From NCBI RefSeq assembly GCF_011059145.1, contig NZ_JAALLT010000002.1, positions 310,001-374,000 on the forward strand: a DNA stretch of 64,000 nucleotides. The letters run 5' to 3'. The notes under the pieces are model-generated. The model searched no databases and was not told the DNA's origin. It saw nothing but the letters and a program-made list of their open reading frames with translations. The position numbers were made by a program, and so were the translations under genes. This DNA comes from Halalkalibaculum roseum. Lineage in GTDB: Bacteria; Bacteroidota; Rhodothermia; Balneolales; Balneolaceae. Positions 25,764 to 34,421 of this stretch are shown piece by piece (within the stretch, counting starts at the first letter, position 1; each line of letters begins with the position of its first letter).

Positions 25764-26573
25764 ATGTTTTCTAAAAAGACGCTACGCTATTTAGTGACCT
25801 CAGTATTTGCACTGGCATTATTTATTGCAGGTTGCAGCACTTCTCCCGATTCCGGCATGGGTACTCTGGAAGTACGTATGGTAGATGCCCCCATTAAAAA
25901 TGCAAAAGAAGTTAATGTTGTTATTGACTCTGTTCAGGTAAATAATTCTGAATCCGATGAAGGATGGGTCACAATCAGTGAACCGAATCAATCTTATAAT
26001 TTGCTGAGTCTTACCAATGGCGCATACGCCGTTCTGGGTGATGCAGAACTGGAACCCGGCACATACGAGCAGATTCGTTTAATTCTGGCTACTGACGGAC
26101 ACAATATTGTTTACGAAAACAATGAATCAGATGTCCTTACTGTACCAAGTGGATCTCAGACAGGTGTTAAGCTGAATGTAAATGCTGAAATTGAATCAGG
26201 ATTTACCTACACCCTTTTGCTTGACTTTAATGCCAGCAAGTCTGTTGTGGAAGCAGGGAATAGTGGTCAGCTTCTTTTGAAGCCGGTAATACGGGCGACA
26301 AACTTAGCTGCAACCGGTAAGATTGTTGGTACTGTTTTACCGGCAGAGGCAAGATCTGAAGTTCACGCTGTTCAAAATGATGAAGTAATAACTAGTACCT
26401 TTGCTGATGAAACTGATGGAACTTTTGAATTGCTAGGTCTTGACCCCGGAACTTACACTGTTCGATTTGAAGCGAGGGAAGATGGTTATGCAGTAACCGA
26501 AACCACCGGTGTAGAAGTTGAAGTAGGAGAAGCCAGTGATATAGGAACTGTAGAGCTTGAGACACAGAATTAA
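25764..26573 (+). CDS. DUF4382 domain lipoprotein (copy 1)
   Basis: A 269-residue lipoprotein with a signal ending in FIAGC (Cys24). Residues about 33-190 match the DUF4382 family: LEVRMVDAPIKNAKEVNVVI at the start, then LLSLTNGAYAVLGDAELEPG, PSGSQTGVKLNVNAEI and a final LLLDFNASKSVVEAGNSGQL segment. The C-terminal about 75 residues form a carboxypeptidase-regulatory-like beta module (FELLGLDPGTYTVRFEA). Function is unknown; such proteins are envelope-located. A second copy with the same architecture is at 31945-32793. It is flanked by terminators and so is monocistronic. Confidence 0.9.
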   Translation: MFSKKTLRYLVTSVFALALFIAGCSTSPDSGMGTLEVRMVDAPIKNAKEVNVVIDSVQVNNSESDEGWVTISEPNQSYNLLSLTNGAYAVLGDAELEPGTYEQIRLILATDGHNIVYENNESDVLTVPSGSQTGVKLNVNAEIESGFTYTLLLDFNASKSVVEAGNSGQLLLKPVIRATNLAATGKIVGTVLPAEARSEVHAVQNDEVITSTFADETDGTFELLGLDPGTYTVRFEAREDGYAVTETTGVEVEVGEASDIGTVELETQN

Positions 26574-26606
26574 TGACAGATGGCTAATACCCCAATAGGA
26601 GAAAAG

Positions 26607-26635
26607 AGGCCTGTTTGACGACAGGCCTTTTTTAT
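26607..26635 (+). terminator. Intrinsic terminator of DUF4382 gene copy 1
   Basis: aggcctgt (26607-26614) and acaggcct (26621-26628) form a perfect 8-bp stem with a 6-base loop followed by six T, 34 bases after the stop codon. Confidence 0.88.
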
Positions 26636-26674
26636 TTCCTGAATATTTCTCTGATTAAGTGCATTTCCACTATT

Positions 26675-26698
26675 AAAGTTAAGCGCCTATTTAACTTT
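26675..26698. promoter_or_regulatory. Dyad upstream of the GH13_18 gene
   Basis: aaagttaa (26675-26682) and ttaacttt (26691-26698) are exact inverted repeats with an 8-base spacer, 71 bases before the GTG start of the phosphorylase gene. No T-run follows, so an operator is more likely than a terminator. Confidence 0.45.
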
Positions 26699-26769
26699 TT
26701 CTGATATCTTACATTGTGCTCTTGATTTATTATTTTTTGCTCATTTGAAATTAAAGCGAAAAAGCTACA

Positions 26770-28545
26770 GTGACTGCAAAACCTGATCAGAATAGTGCTG
26801 TTACATTAGATACATTCAATGAGGTTCTGGAGAGTATCTACCGGCATTTTGAATTTGTTTATGATGAAGAAGAGGCCGACCGATGCCTGCAGTGCTTTAA
26901 AGAACTGGTCGACCGTTACGCCCTGAGCCTGCGAAAGAAGCAGGGACCGCGGAAGCGCTGGTCTGAACAGGATATCCTTTTGATTACATACGGTGATTCA
27001 ATCGTTGAGCCCGAAAGTGAAAATCATAAGCTAAATTCACTACAAAAATTCCTGGAAGAGCACCTTAATGACACCATTAATGCCCTTCACATTCTCCCGT
27101 TTTTCCCATACTCATCCGATAAGGGATTTTCTGTAATAGATTATAAAGAGGTCAGGGACGACTTGGGAAGCTGGAGCGATATCGAAACACTGGCTTCGGA
27201 GTATAAATTGATGGCTGACCTGGTGGTTAACCATATTTCCAGTGAAAGTACCTGGTTTCAAAATTTTATTGAAGGGAAGACACCCGGTAAGGAATATTTT
27301 ATTGATGTGGATCCGGATTCAGATTTCTCCATGGTTACCAGGCCCAGAAGCACGCCACTGCTGACGGAAGTGGAGACCGCAGAGGGTACAAAGTACGTAT
27401 GGTCTACGTTTAGCGACGATCAGATTGATCTGGATTTCAGTAATCCGGACGTACTTTTCGAGATGATAGATATCTTTTTATTCTATATCTCAAAAGGGGT
27501 TAACATTATCCGTTTGGATGCAATAGCCTACCTGTGGAAGCACATGGGTACCAATTCCATCCACCGGCCGGAAACACATAGAATTGTCAAGCTATTTCGT
27601 GATATCGTAGAGTATCTGAACCACTCCACTACGTTGATAACCGAAACCAATGTGCCTTTTGAAGAGAATATCAGTTACTTCGGCAACGGAGATGAGGCTC
27701 ATATGGTTTACCAGTTCAGCCTGCCTCCACTGTTAATGCATGCCATCTTAACTGAGAATGCCGAATACCTTCGAAAATGGGCTAACAATCTTCCCGAGCC
27801 GCCTGAGGGTTGTACCTACTTTAACTTTACTGCATCGCACGATGGAATAGGGGTCAGGCCGCTGGAAGGACTGGTTCCGGAAGTGGAATTTTATGAATTA
27901 GTGGACGGAGCCAAGCAACGCGGGGGACACGTCTCCTATAAAAAGAACTCCGATGGCACGGAAAGTCCCTATGAACTAAATATTACCTACTTTGACGCTT
28001 TTCGTGATCTGGATGGAGACGATTCTGAATTACAAATGTACCGGTATCTCTGCTCGCAAATAATCATGATGAGTTTGCAAGGATTGCCGGCTTTTTATAT
28101 CCACAATTTAACTGCAACCTTGAATGATCACGAGCAGGTCACGGAAACAGGTGTAAAGAGGGATATTAACAGGAAACAGTGGCTGTATGATGACTTGCAA
28201 AATAGACTTCGGGACGGAGACTCAATAACTCACCGGGTATTTTACCGGCTTAAAGAATTGATCGAAATACGAAAGGAACAACCTGCTTTTTCTCCCTTGG
28301 CGGAACAAAAGGTACTGAATAAGGATAATGACCTTTTTGTACTGCTTAGATCCTCAAAAGAGTTTGATGAAAATATCCTGGTAGCAGCCAACGTGACCGG
28401 AAAGCCTAAAAAATTGAAAAGAGCTGATGTTCAGCCGCTGGCAGATCTGTCACACCCGGTCAGGGATCTGATATCGGGTAGAACTATTACACCTGATCAG
28501 GAGATTGAATTGGAACCCTACCAGGTTATGTGGATTCGTGTCTAA
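26770..28545 (+). CDS. GH13_18 sugar phosphorylase, probable glucosylglycerate phosphorylase
   Basis: A 591-residue cytoplasmic enzyme of the sucrose-phosphorylase subgroup of GH13. Signatures: LPFFPYSSDKGFSVIDYKEV, DLVVNHISS, IIRLDAIAYLWK (nucleophile near 249), ITETNVP (acid/base near 292) and ASHDGIGVRPLEG. The group cleaves sucrose, sucrose 6-phosphate, glucosylglycerol or glucosylglycerate with phosphate to give glucose 1-phosphate. Glucosylglycerate is preferred here because gpgS and a phosphatase-like gene converge on it. The start is a GTG at 26770. Its stop overlaps the end of the HAD gene by a few bases. Specificity rests on context only. Confidence 0.85.
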   Translation: MTAKPDQNSAVTLDTFNEVLESIYRHFEFVYDEEEADRCLQCFKELVDRYALSLRKKQGPRKRWSEQDILLITYGDSIVEPESENHKLNSLQKFLEEHLNDTINALHILPFFPYSSDKGFSVIDYKEVRDDLGSWSDIETLASEYKLMADLVVNHISSESTWFQNFIEGKTPGKEYFIDVDPDSDFSMVTRPRSTPLLTEVETAEGTKYVWSTFSDDQIDLDFSNPDVLFEMIDIFLFYISKGVNIIRLDAIAYLWKHMGTNSIHRPETHRIVKLFRDIVEYLNHSTTLITETNVPFEENISYFGNGDEAHMVYQFSLPPLLMHAILTENAEYLRKWANNLPEPPEGCTYFNFTASHDGIGVRPLEGLVPEVEFYELVDGAKQRGGHVSYKKNSDGTESPYELNITYFDAFRDLDGDDSELQMYRYLCSQIIMMSLQGLPAFYIHNLTATLNDHEQVTETGVKRDINRKQWLYDDLQNRLRDGDSITHRVFYRLKELIEIRKEQPAFSPLAEQKVLNKDNDLFVLLRSSKEFDENILVAANVTGKPKKLKRADVQPLADLSHPVRDLISGRTITPDQEIELEPYQVMWIRV

Positions 28546-29450
28546 ATTAAGCATTTCTCGATTTGGGAGAGGTCATCAATCACCATGTCGGGGGTAGGGG
28601 ATATGTTTTTCAATTCTGATTCCTCATGTCGAATTGAACGGCTATCACCTACATACAAACCCGTATGCATACCCAGGTATGAAGCAGGGCGGATATCTTT
28701 ATTTATATCATTGCCGATATATAATACCTGAGTTGGATTGATATCTTGTTCCTGAATGCGCTCGACAAACTCCTCATATAACGCTGTATCCGGTTTCTTA
28801 CACCCGCATTCGTAGGACCAAACCAGCAGATCTTTGTTGAATCCAAAATCTTCAGGAGACCGACCCATTATGGCCTCAAAGGCCAACGGGGTATAGAATT
28901 GTGAATTGGATATGATTGCCAGCTCAAGATCCCGCTTTTTAAGCTGTGTTAATATTTCGGCCAGATTAGGTACAGGCCAGATGGCATTAATACGAAATTC
29001 AAATTCCACTGCGAAAGAAGCAATACTTGATTCACCGATGGTACCCGATATCAGGGATTGTTCTTTAAGCTCATTGAGTACATCCCTCCAGACTTTCCTG
29101 ATTTCCGGCTCAGGATATTCTACTCCGTTCTCTTTGGCTTTTTGTTTATGCCGTGCAAGCGACTGCTTCAGTATTTGAAGGCCAAGTGATCCGGCAGTGA
29201 TATCCTGTACCGAAAATCCTGAGGCTTCCAGAGACTTTCTAAATATCTCCTCGCTCTCATCTTCCTGATCTTCATCAATGCCGATATCACCCACACCGGA
29301 TAGGTACATCGTACCGTAGAAGTCAAAAGCCACACACTTTATGTCGCTAATCTTGTTAAGCCTGGTAGTATGTTCAGCTGGGAGGGGGCTTAGGGGTTCA
29401 GCCAGTTCTTTGATTCGATGTACCAATTTCTTTTTGAGTGACAGATCCAT
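28542..29450 (-). CDS. HAD-family hydrolase, candidate glucosyl-3-phosphoglycerate phosphatase
   Basis: A 302-residue haloacid-dehalogenase superfamily protein. Motif I reads FDFYGTMY with nucleophile Asp43 but Tyr45 where phosphatases have the second Asp; this spelling also occurs in L-2-haloacid dehalogenases. Motif II (AIISNSQ), the motif III lysine (GCKKPDTALY) and motif IV (VLYIGNDINKDI) are present. It starts 3 bases after the gpgS stop in the same operon, so dephosphorylation of glucosyl-3-phosphoglycerate to glucosylglycerate is the natural role. The missing Asp makes that less certain; other HAD activities are possible. Confidence 0.72.
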   Translation of the reverse strand: MDLSLKKKLVHRIKELAEPLSPLPAEHTTRLNKISDIKCVAFDFYGTMYLSGVGDIGIDEDQEDESEEIFRKSLEASGFSVQDITAGSLGLQILKQSLARHKQKAKENGVEYPEPEIRKVWRDVLNELKEQSLISGTIGESSIASFAVEFEFRINAIWPVPNLAEILTQLKKRDLELAIISNSQFYTPLAFEAIMGRSPEDFGFNKDLLVWSYECGCKKPDTALYEEFVERIQEQDINPTQVLYIGNDINKDIRPASYLGMHTGLYVGDSRSIRHEESELKNISPTPDMVIDDLSQIEKCLI

Positions 29451-29453
29451 GGC

Positions 29454-30452
29454 TTAATCCAGTACCTTATTGAACTTCTCGCGATACTGTTCAATCTCAA
29501 TCATCGGTGGTCTCTCTTCCTCTACGATTTCGAGTTCTATCTGCTCATAAATATCATCTCGAGCCTGGGTCTGCCGCAAGATGGTTTCAAAATCAGATAT
29601 CTTTTCAATAATACCCAGCGCCTTGGCACGCTTAATAAAGGTTTGGAGTATTCCGAAAGACATTTTACCAAGAGCACGAGTGGATTTGTTTTCATGTACA
29701 CGCTGATCAAGATCTGTCTGCGCAAAGGCGTCAAGACCAAATTTGGTATATACATCAATAAGATGAGAAGTTTCCACACCATAGCCTATTGGGAAATGGA
29801 TCTGTTCAAGGACTTCACGCCGAACAGCATATTCTCCCGAGAGGGGTTGAATGATACCGGTCAGCTCAGGGAAATAGAGGGAGAAAAGGGGACGAATAAG
29901 AATTTCGGTAACTCTGCCCCCACCCGAGGGTCGCACATCGCCGGAGAAGGCAAGGGGGCGGTCATAAAAGGCTTTGACATATTGTATCTGTTGATCATAT
30001 ATCAAAGGAGCTACCAGTCCGTACACAAAACGAGGATGGATATTACTGATATCGGCATCTACATAGACAATGATGTCGCCATTCAGCTGGTAAATGGCTT
30101 TCCAGAGATTTTCACCTTTCCCTTTTTTACTCTCGACCTCAGGTAAAATCTCATCAGCCAGGTAAACATCGGCACCAAAGCTTTTGGCTACCTCGAGGGT
30201 ATTGTCTTCCGAGCCCGAGTCAATAACGGCGATCTCATCAATCAGGGGATAACGGTCTTGCAACTCTGATTTGAACAGTATGATCTCCTTTCCAACGGTT
30301 TTTTCCTCATTGAGGGTAGGCAGACAGAGCGAAATGCTGAGACCCTGCTTCTCTTTTGCCTCCACCATTTTTTTCAAATCCCAGAACTGGGAATGATGGT
30401 AGGTATTATCTTTGATCCACTTTTTAAGCTTCTTCACAATATCCTCCGTCAA
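29454..30452 (-). CDS. gpgS: Glucosyl-3-phosphoglycerate synthase
   Basis: A 332-residue GT81-type glycosyltransferase that transfers glucose from an NDP-glucose to 3-phosphoglycerate, the first step of glucosylglycerate synthesis, a compatible solute used under salt or nitrogen stress. Seen features: LCLPTLNEEKTVGKEI at the nucleotide site, VIDSGSEDNT, the metal-binding IVYVDADISN, and acceptor-site segments PLSGEYAVRREVLEQI and GYGVETSHLIDVY. Its start overlaps the end of the upstream M20-like gene by 29 bases, and the HAD gene follows 3 bases downstream, indicating one minus-strand operon. Confidence 0.88.
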   Translation of the reverse strand: MTEDIVKKLKKWIKDNTYHHSQFWDLKKMVEAKEKQGLSISLCLPTLNEEKTVGKEIILFKSELQDRYPLIDEIAVIDSGSEDNTLEVAKSFGADVYLADEILPEVESKKGKGENLWKAIYQLNGDIIVYVDADISNIHPRFVYGLVAPLIYDQQIQYVKAFYDRPLAFSGDVRPSGGGRVTEILIRPLFSLYFPELTGIIQPLSGEYAVRREVLEQIHFPIGYGVETSHLIDVYTKFGLDAFAQTDLDQRVHENKSTRALGKMSFGILQTFIKRAKALGIIEKISDFETILRQTQARDDIYEQIELEIVEEERPPMIEIEQYREKFNKVLD

Positions 30453-31596
30453 TAGCTTTCAGTGTTGCAATTGTTTGCGCTATACCTTTATACATAGGCT
30501 CAATTTTTATGGATTCGTTTACTTCATGTATGTGGTCGCCTTCAGTAAGTCCCAGTGTAACGGCCGGTATGTCCCGGTCAATGAACGTGGAAAGTTCCGA
30601 GGTACTGGGTCCCGGACGTGGTTCCAGATCCAGCTTATTGAGGATTTTCCGTGTATTGCGTACCAGTGGATGAGTGTAAGGGATACCACCCGGTTCGCGT
30701 TGGGCAAAGATATCCAGCTCAATGCTGTCTCCGCTTTTAGAGGCCACTTCAGAGACGATTTCTTCGAAATTTTGATGAATACTCTGCACTTGCTCGGAAG
30801 ACTCCGATCGTATTTCAAATTGAAGGGTGGCCTTCAGTGCGGTGGTGTTGAATGAGCTGCCCCCGCTGATGGAGCCCATAATTATGCTGGTGCGTGGGCG
30901 CTGGGGCATGTGAATGTTGTTAATTTTATTAATTACTTCATTCAGCGTTAGAATAGCACTTCCATTACCGAATCTCGACCAGTTATACTCTTCCGGAACC
31001 CTGCACTGGATCTCCCCGCGCTTCATACCAATGGAGGTATGGCTAACCCTTCCGAGTTCTACTCCTTCGAGACCGATTCCGGCCTTAATCGGTTCATCGT
31101 AATTGGAAAGGAAAGACCGCAGGCCTTCGAGATTTCCGCGCCCCAGGCTGCGGGTGGCGCCCATCAGTATGAGATTATTTTTCAGTTTGATGCCCAGCCT
31201 CTCAAGCAGGGTAGGCAAGGTCGCTACAGTTGAGAGTCCAAGACTGTTGTCGGCAACACCGGGTCCCTGAACCATATTTTTCAGTACTTTTATGGTGTGA
31301 TCCGTTTTATCGTCAAAAACGGTATCGGCGTGAGCAACTACGAGTATATTTTCATCGCCTATATCACCTTTTAATATACCGATGCCATTTCCCACTTCAT
31401 CGATTGAGTTTTCCTGAAGATCGGCTTCTTTGAAACGGTCAATGAGGAAATTGATGCGTTCTTCCTCCCCAAAGGTAGGTGCCGGAATTTCCCCCATCAT
31501 GACAAGATTTGCCAAAAGCATCTCCTTCTGATCTTTGACAGCTTTTTCGAGGTCCGGTATCGACTCTATTATATCTTCAAATGTTTTCGTTTCCAA
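30424..31596 (-). CDS. M20-like metallopeptidase homologue lacking the catalytic Glu pair
   Basis: A 390-residue protein of the M20 (acetylornithine deacetylase/carboxypeptidase) fold. It keeps the metal motif VAHADTV (His89, Asp91), the bridging Asp in GPGVADNSLG (Asp116), a third ligand candidate in GIGLEGVE, and a C-terminal His in DHIHEVNESI (about 355-357), plus a central lid domain. Where active family members have the EE pair before a Gly-rich turn, this one reads LMGATRSLGRGN, so both glutamates appear lost. It may be a non-catalytic or altered enzyme. It is the first gene of the gpgS operon and overlaps gpgS by 29 bases. Confidence 0.8.
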   Translation of the reverse strand: METKTFEDIIESIPDLEKAVKDQKEMLLANLVMMGEIPAPTFGEEERINFLIDRFKEADLQENSIDEVGNGIGILKGDIGDENILVVAHADTVFDDKTDHTIKVLKNMVQGPGVADNSLGLSTVATLPTLLERLGIKLKNNLILMGATRSLGRGNLEGLRSFLSNYDEPIKAGIGLEGVELGRVSHTSIGMKRGEIQCRVPEEYNWSRFGNGSAILTLNEVINKINNIHMPQRPRTSIIMGSISGGSSFNTTALKATLQFEIRSESSEQVQSIHQNFEEIVSEVASKSGDSIELDIFAQREPGGIPYTHPLVRNTRKILNKLDLEPRPGPSTSELSTFIDRDIPAVTLGLTEGDHIHEVNESIKIEPMYKGIAQTIATLKAIDGGYCEEA

Positions 31597-31944
31597 AATG
31601 GAGCTGCTTTTCAGTTTTAATGGATTTAATAATCAAAATGGTAATAGACAGCCAATAATTTCAAGCTACAGATTCTGACTTACTCTCAATTAGGTGTTTT
31701 ACCATTGCACTAAGAGCACTCTTCTCGAACAACTTTAAGTGAATAATCAGGGTAACCAATATACTGCCCAATGGTAACTAAATATCCTGACATCCTAAAG
31801 AAAGTAAAAACAGCGGTATAGCAGTCATAAGTAAAATGGTTCATTGATTTATGATGACTAAAACATCGAGTAACGGTGGCCGGAACCACTCGTCCCATGA
31901 ACGTTCATTAGGATTTAACCCCAAATACCTATCTCAATTATTCT
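31597..31944. other. Intergenic region, divergent promoters expected
   Basis: This 348-base gap separates the minus-strand gpgS operon from the plus-strand DUF4382 copy 2, so promoters for both must lie here. It is AT-rich; no RNA gene, strong palindrome or credible coding frame was seen. Confidence 0.5.
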
Positions 31945-32793
31945 ATGAAGAACTTGTTAAAAAACAGAATATCAGGATTTTCAATCGCTCTCTTACTGGC
32001 ATTCTCAATTTTTGTTACCGGCTGTGATACAGGCTCGGATGCAAAAACGGGTACCATGACCGTTGAAATGACAGATGCGCCAATCGATACAGCCGATGCC
32101 GTTAATGTTGACATCGAAAGAGTAGAAGTAAACCGTGTAGGTGACCCGGATGGCTGGACCACCTTAAATGACTGGACCACCTTAAATGAAAAGAAGGAAA
32201 CATATGATCTGCTGAACCTGGCAAACGGAGCCACAGCGGTAATAGGAAGGGCAGCATTGGAAGCCGGCACCTATCCGCAGATACGTCTGGTTCTGGCCGA
32301 AGAAGGTCATTCTGTGGAAGTTGACGGAAATGTCTATGACATGAAAGTACCCAGCGGAGCCCAAACAGGTATTAAGCTGAACATCAATGCTGAAATTGAA
32401 GAAGATATAGAGTATGTAGTACTTCTGGACTTTGATGCCAGCCGCTCAGTAGTACAAGCCGGTTCCAGCGAACAGGTACCTTATCTTCTCAACCCTGTTG
32501 TAAAAGCCAAGGAGAAGGCAATCACAGGCAATATTGAGGGAACCGTTGAACCGGCAGGTTCTGAGCCTGTTGTCTATGCTATTGATAATTCAGGCACCGA
32601 AGCCGATACACTGGCTTCCACCGTTGCCAATACTGAAGACGGTTACTTCAAGCTGATCGGATTGGAAGAAGGTACCTATGATGTATCCATCGATCCGAGA
32701 AATGACAATTACGCCATTGAAAATATCACTGATGTAAGCGTAACGGTAGAAGAGACCAACTCACTGGGTACCATCCAGGTAAGCCAGAACTAA
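31945..32793 (+). CDS. DUF4382 domain lipoprotein (copy 2)
   Basis: A 282-residue lipoprotein paralogous to the gene at 25764. The signal ends in FVTGC (Cys27); the DUF4382 core shows MTVEMTDAPIDTADAVNVDI, YDLLNLANGATAVIGRAALE and PSGAQTGIKLNINAEI, and the C-terminus has the same regulatory-like beta module (FKLIGLEEGTYDVSI). An 18-base tandem duplication at 32155-32190 inserts six residues (WTTLND/WTTLNE) in a loop, absent from copy 1. The protein is more acidic than copy 1. Role unknown; envelope location is clear from the lipobox. Confidence 0.9.
   Translation: MKNLLKNRISGFSIALLLAFSIFVTGCDTGSDAKTGTMTVEMTDAPIDTADAVNVDIERVEVNRVGDPDGWTTLNDWTTLNEKKETYDLLNLANGATAVIGRAALEAGTYPQIRLVLAEEGHSVEVDGNVYDMKVPSGAQTGIKLNINAEIEEDIEYVVLLDFDASRSVVQAGSSEQVPYLLNPVVKAKEKAITGNIEGTVEPAGSEPVVYAIDNSGTEADTLASTVANTEDGYFKLIGLEEGTYDVSIDPRNDNYAIENITDVSVTVEETNSLGTIQVSQN
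32155..32190 (+). repeat. 18-bp in-frame tandem duplication
   Basis: tggaccaccttaaatgac (32155-32172) is repeated directly as tggaccaccttaaatgaa (32173-32190), one mismatch, within the DUF4382 coding sequence. It adds six residues without breaking the frame, consistent with recent replication slippage. Confidence 0.9.
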
Positions 32794-32817
32794 TGTGTTA
32801 ATTCAATTCAACAAACA

Positions 32818-32855
32818 AAAGGCCTGCATGTAATTAAACATGCAGGCCTTTGCTA
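32818..32855. terminator. Bidirectional intrinsic terminator
   Basis: aaaggcctgcatgt (32818-32831) and acatgcaggccttt (32838-32851) form a perfect 14-bp stem with a 6-base loop. A-rich and T-rich flanks on the two sides let it serve both the DUF4382 gene and the converging miaB. Confidence 0.88.
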
Positions 32856-32879
32856 TTTCCTTAAATTTATTTCAGCCGT

Positions 32880-34238
32880 TCAGGCAGTTACCATATCGGA
32901 ATTGAACTCTTCGATACTGCTTTTTTTGATAGCTTCACCCATCAGGGTAGCAGAGGTACAATCATTGATGACTACTTCTACATAATCGCCTTTATTATAG
33001 TCTTCGCGATCGAAGACTACCATTTTATTGGTATCGGTACGACCGCATAGCTGTTCATCTGAACGTTTGCTTGTACCTTCGGCTAAAACCAAATGTTTTT
33101 TGCCAATCTCTTTTTTATTCAGTTCTTCCTGAATATTCATCTGCTGTTCAATGATTTCAGAAAGTCTTCTCTTCTTAACTTCCTCGGGAACGTTGTCTTC
33201 GTATTTACGCTGCGCCAGGGTACGACCTCGCTCGGAGTAGGCAAACATGTAGGCCAGGTCATACTTTACCTTTGCCATGAGCGACATGGTATCTTCGTGT
33301 TCCTCCTCAGTTTCATCACAAAAACCGGTAATGATATCTGTGGAAAGAGTTACACCCGGAATAATTTCTCGCATGGTGTCTATAAGATCAAGATACTGCT
33401 CGCGGGTATAAGGTCGCCGCATACGCTCCAGAACCTCATTATTCCCGGATTGCGCCGGAATGTGAATATAATTGCACAGGTTAGACTGCTCGGCAATGAC
33501 GTGTAGCAACTCTTCCGGAAAATCTTTGGGATGCGGGGAAGAGAATCGAATTCTCATTTCCGGATCAACCTGACTAGCCTCATACATCAGCTTTGTGAAA
33601 TCGTTATCTCCGTCAAGGTAGGAGTTAACATTTTGTCCCAGTAACGTAACCTCTTTATATCCCTGCTCGCTAAGCTGCTTAAGTTCATCCAGAATACTGC
33701 CCATGGGACGGCTCCGCTCGCGTCCTCTTGTAAAAGGTACAACACAAAAGGCGCACATATTGTCACAACCGCGCATAATAGTTACAAAGGCGCTGACGCC
33801 GTTTCCTGTGGTACGCACAGGCTTGATGTCGGCATAGGTCTCTTCCAGCGAGAGCAGTACATTTACGGCTTTTCTACCATCTTCAACCTCGGATAACAAC
33901 TTGGGTATGTCACGATAGGCATCAGGTCCGACAACCATATCGACGAGTCCTTCTTTATCGATGATTTTATCACGTATCCGTTCGGCCATGCATCCGAGAA
34001 CTCCCACTGTCAAATCATCTTTCTCTTTTTTTAGCGAACGAAACTCTTTCAATCGGTTCCAGACCTTCGTTTCTGCGTTCTCACGTATAGAACAGGTATT
34101 TAAAAAAATGACATCGGCGTTTTCTGCCTCCTGTACAGGCTCCATGCCTTCTTCGGTCAGGATGGAATTTACTATCTCCGTATCGGAGAAATTCATCTGA
34201 CAACCGTAAGTTTCTATATAAAAAGTGCGTTGATTCAA
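32880..34238 (-). CDS. miaB: tRNA-2-methylthio-N6-dimethylallyladenosine synthase
   Basis: MiaB is a radical-SAM methylthiotransferase that modifies i6A37 of tRNAs reading UNN codons. The 452-residue protein shows the three N-terminal cluster cysteines ([17 protein letters not shown] and GCMAERIRD), the radical-SAM triad [13 protein letters not shown], and a C-terminal TRAM domain ([19 protein letters not shown]). Length and motifs are those of MiaB rather than RimO or MtaB. It is followed by a bidirectional terminator and preceded by 182 bases of non-coding DNA. Confidence 0.97.
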   Translation of the reverse strand: MNQRTFYIETYGCQMNFSDTEIVNSILTEEGMEPVQEAENADVIFLNTCSIRENAETKVWNRLKEFRSLKKEKDDLTVGVLGCMAERIRDKIIDKEGLVDMVVGPDAYRDIPKLLSEVEDGRKAVNVLLSLEETYADIKPVRTTGNGVSAFVTIMRGCDNMCAFCVVPFTRGRERSRPMGSILDELKQLSEQGYKEVTLLGQNVNSYLDGDNDFTKLMYEASQVDPEMRIRFSSPHPKDFPEELLHVIAEQSNLCNYIHIPAQSGNNEVLERMRRPYTREQYLDLIDTMREIIPGVTLSTDIITGFCDETEEEHEDTMSLMAKVKYDLAYMFAYSERGRTLAQRKYEDNVPEEVKKRRLSEIIEQQMNIQEELNKKEIGKKHLVLAEGTSKRSDEQLCGRTDTNKMVVFDREDYNKGDYVEVVINDCTSATLMGEAIKKSSIEEFNSDMVTA

Positions 34239-34393
34239 GACTAGGTAATTATTTTGGTATTAAGCTTACAAATATAAGAAGTGCGTGACTACTTTTCTAA
34301 AGGTCGAGGTTTTCTGTTTACTTGTAAATTTAGAATTAAGAATTGAAAAGCAATTTTAATTAGGTCTTTCTTTAGAATCTAAAACAGTATTTT

Positions 34394-34421
34394 CCAGCCT
34401 CCAGCCTCCAGCCTCCAGCCT
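34394..34421. repeat. Four-copy 7-bp tandem repeat at the pyrE stop
   Basis: ccagcct is repeated exactly four times (34394-34421). The last base of the array is the first base (on the + strand) of the pyrE stop complement tca at 34421-34423, so on the pyrE strand the stop TGA leads straight into aggctgg repeats. Confidence 0.85.

Noticed and set aside
29643-30146. 167-codon plus-strand frame inside gpgS
   Set aside because: It is antisense to a well-supported glycosyltransferase gene and has no recognisable motif.
31710-31898. 62-codon minus-strand frame between the gpgS operon and DUF4382 copy 2
   Set aside because: Short, compositionally unlike its neighbours, no family resemblance and no spacing logic; treated as non-coding.
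32880-34238. RimO or MtaB instead of MiaB
   Set aside because: Cysteine spacing, length and TRAM domain fit MiaB; no features specific to the ribosomal S12 or t6A enzymes were seen.
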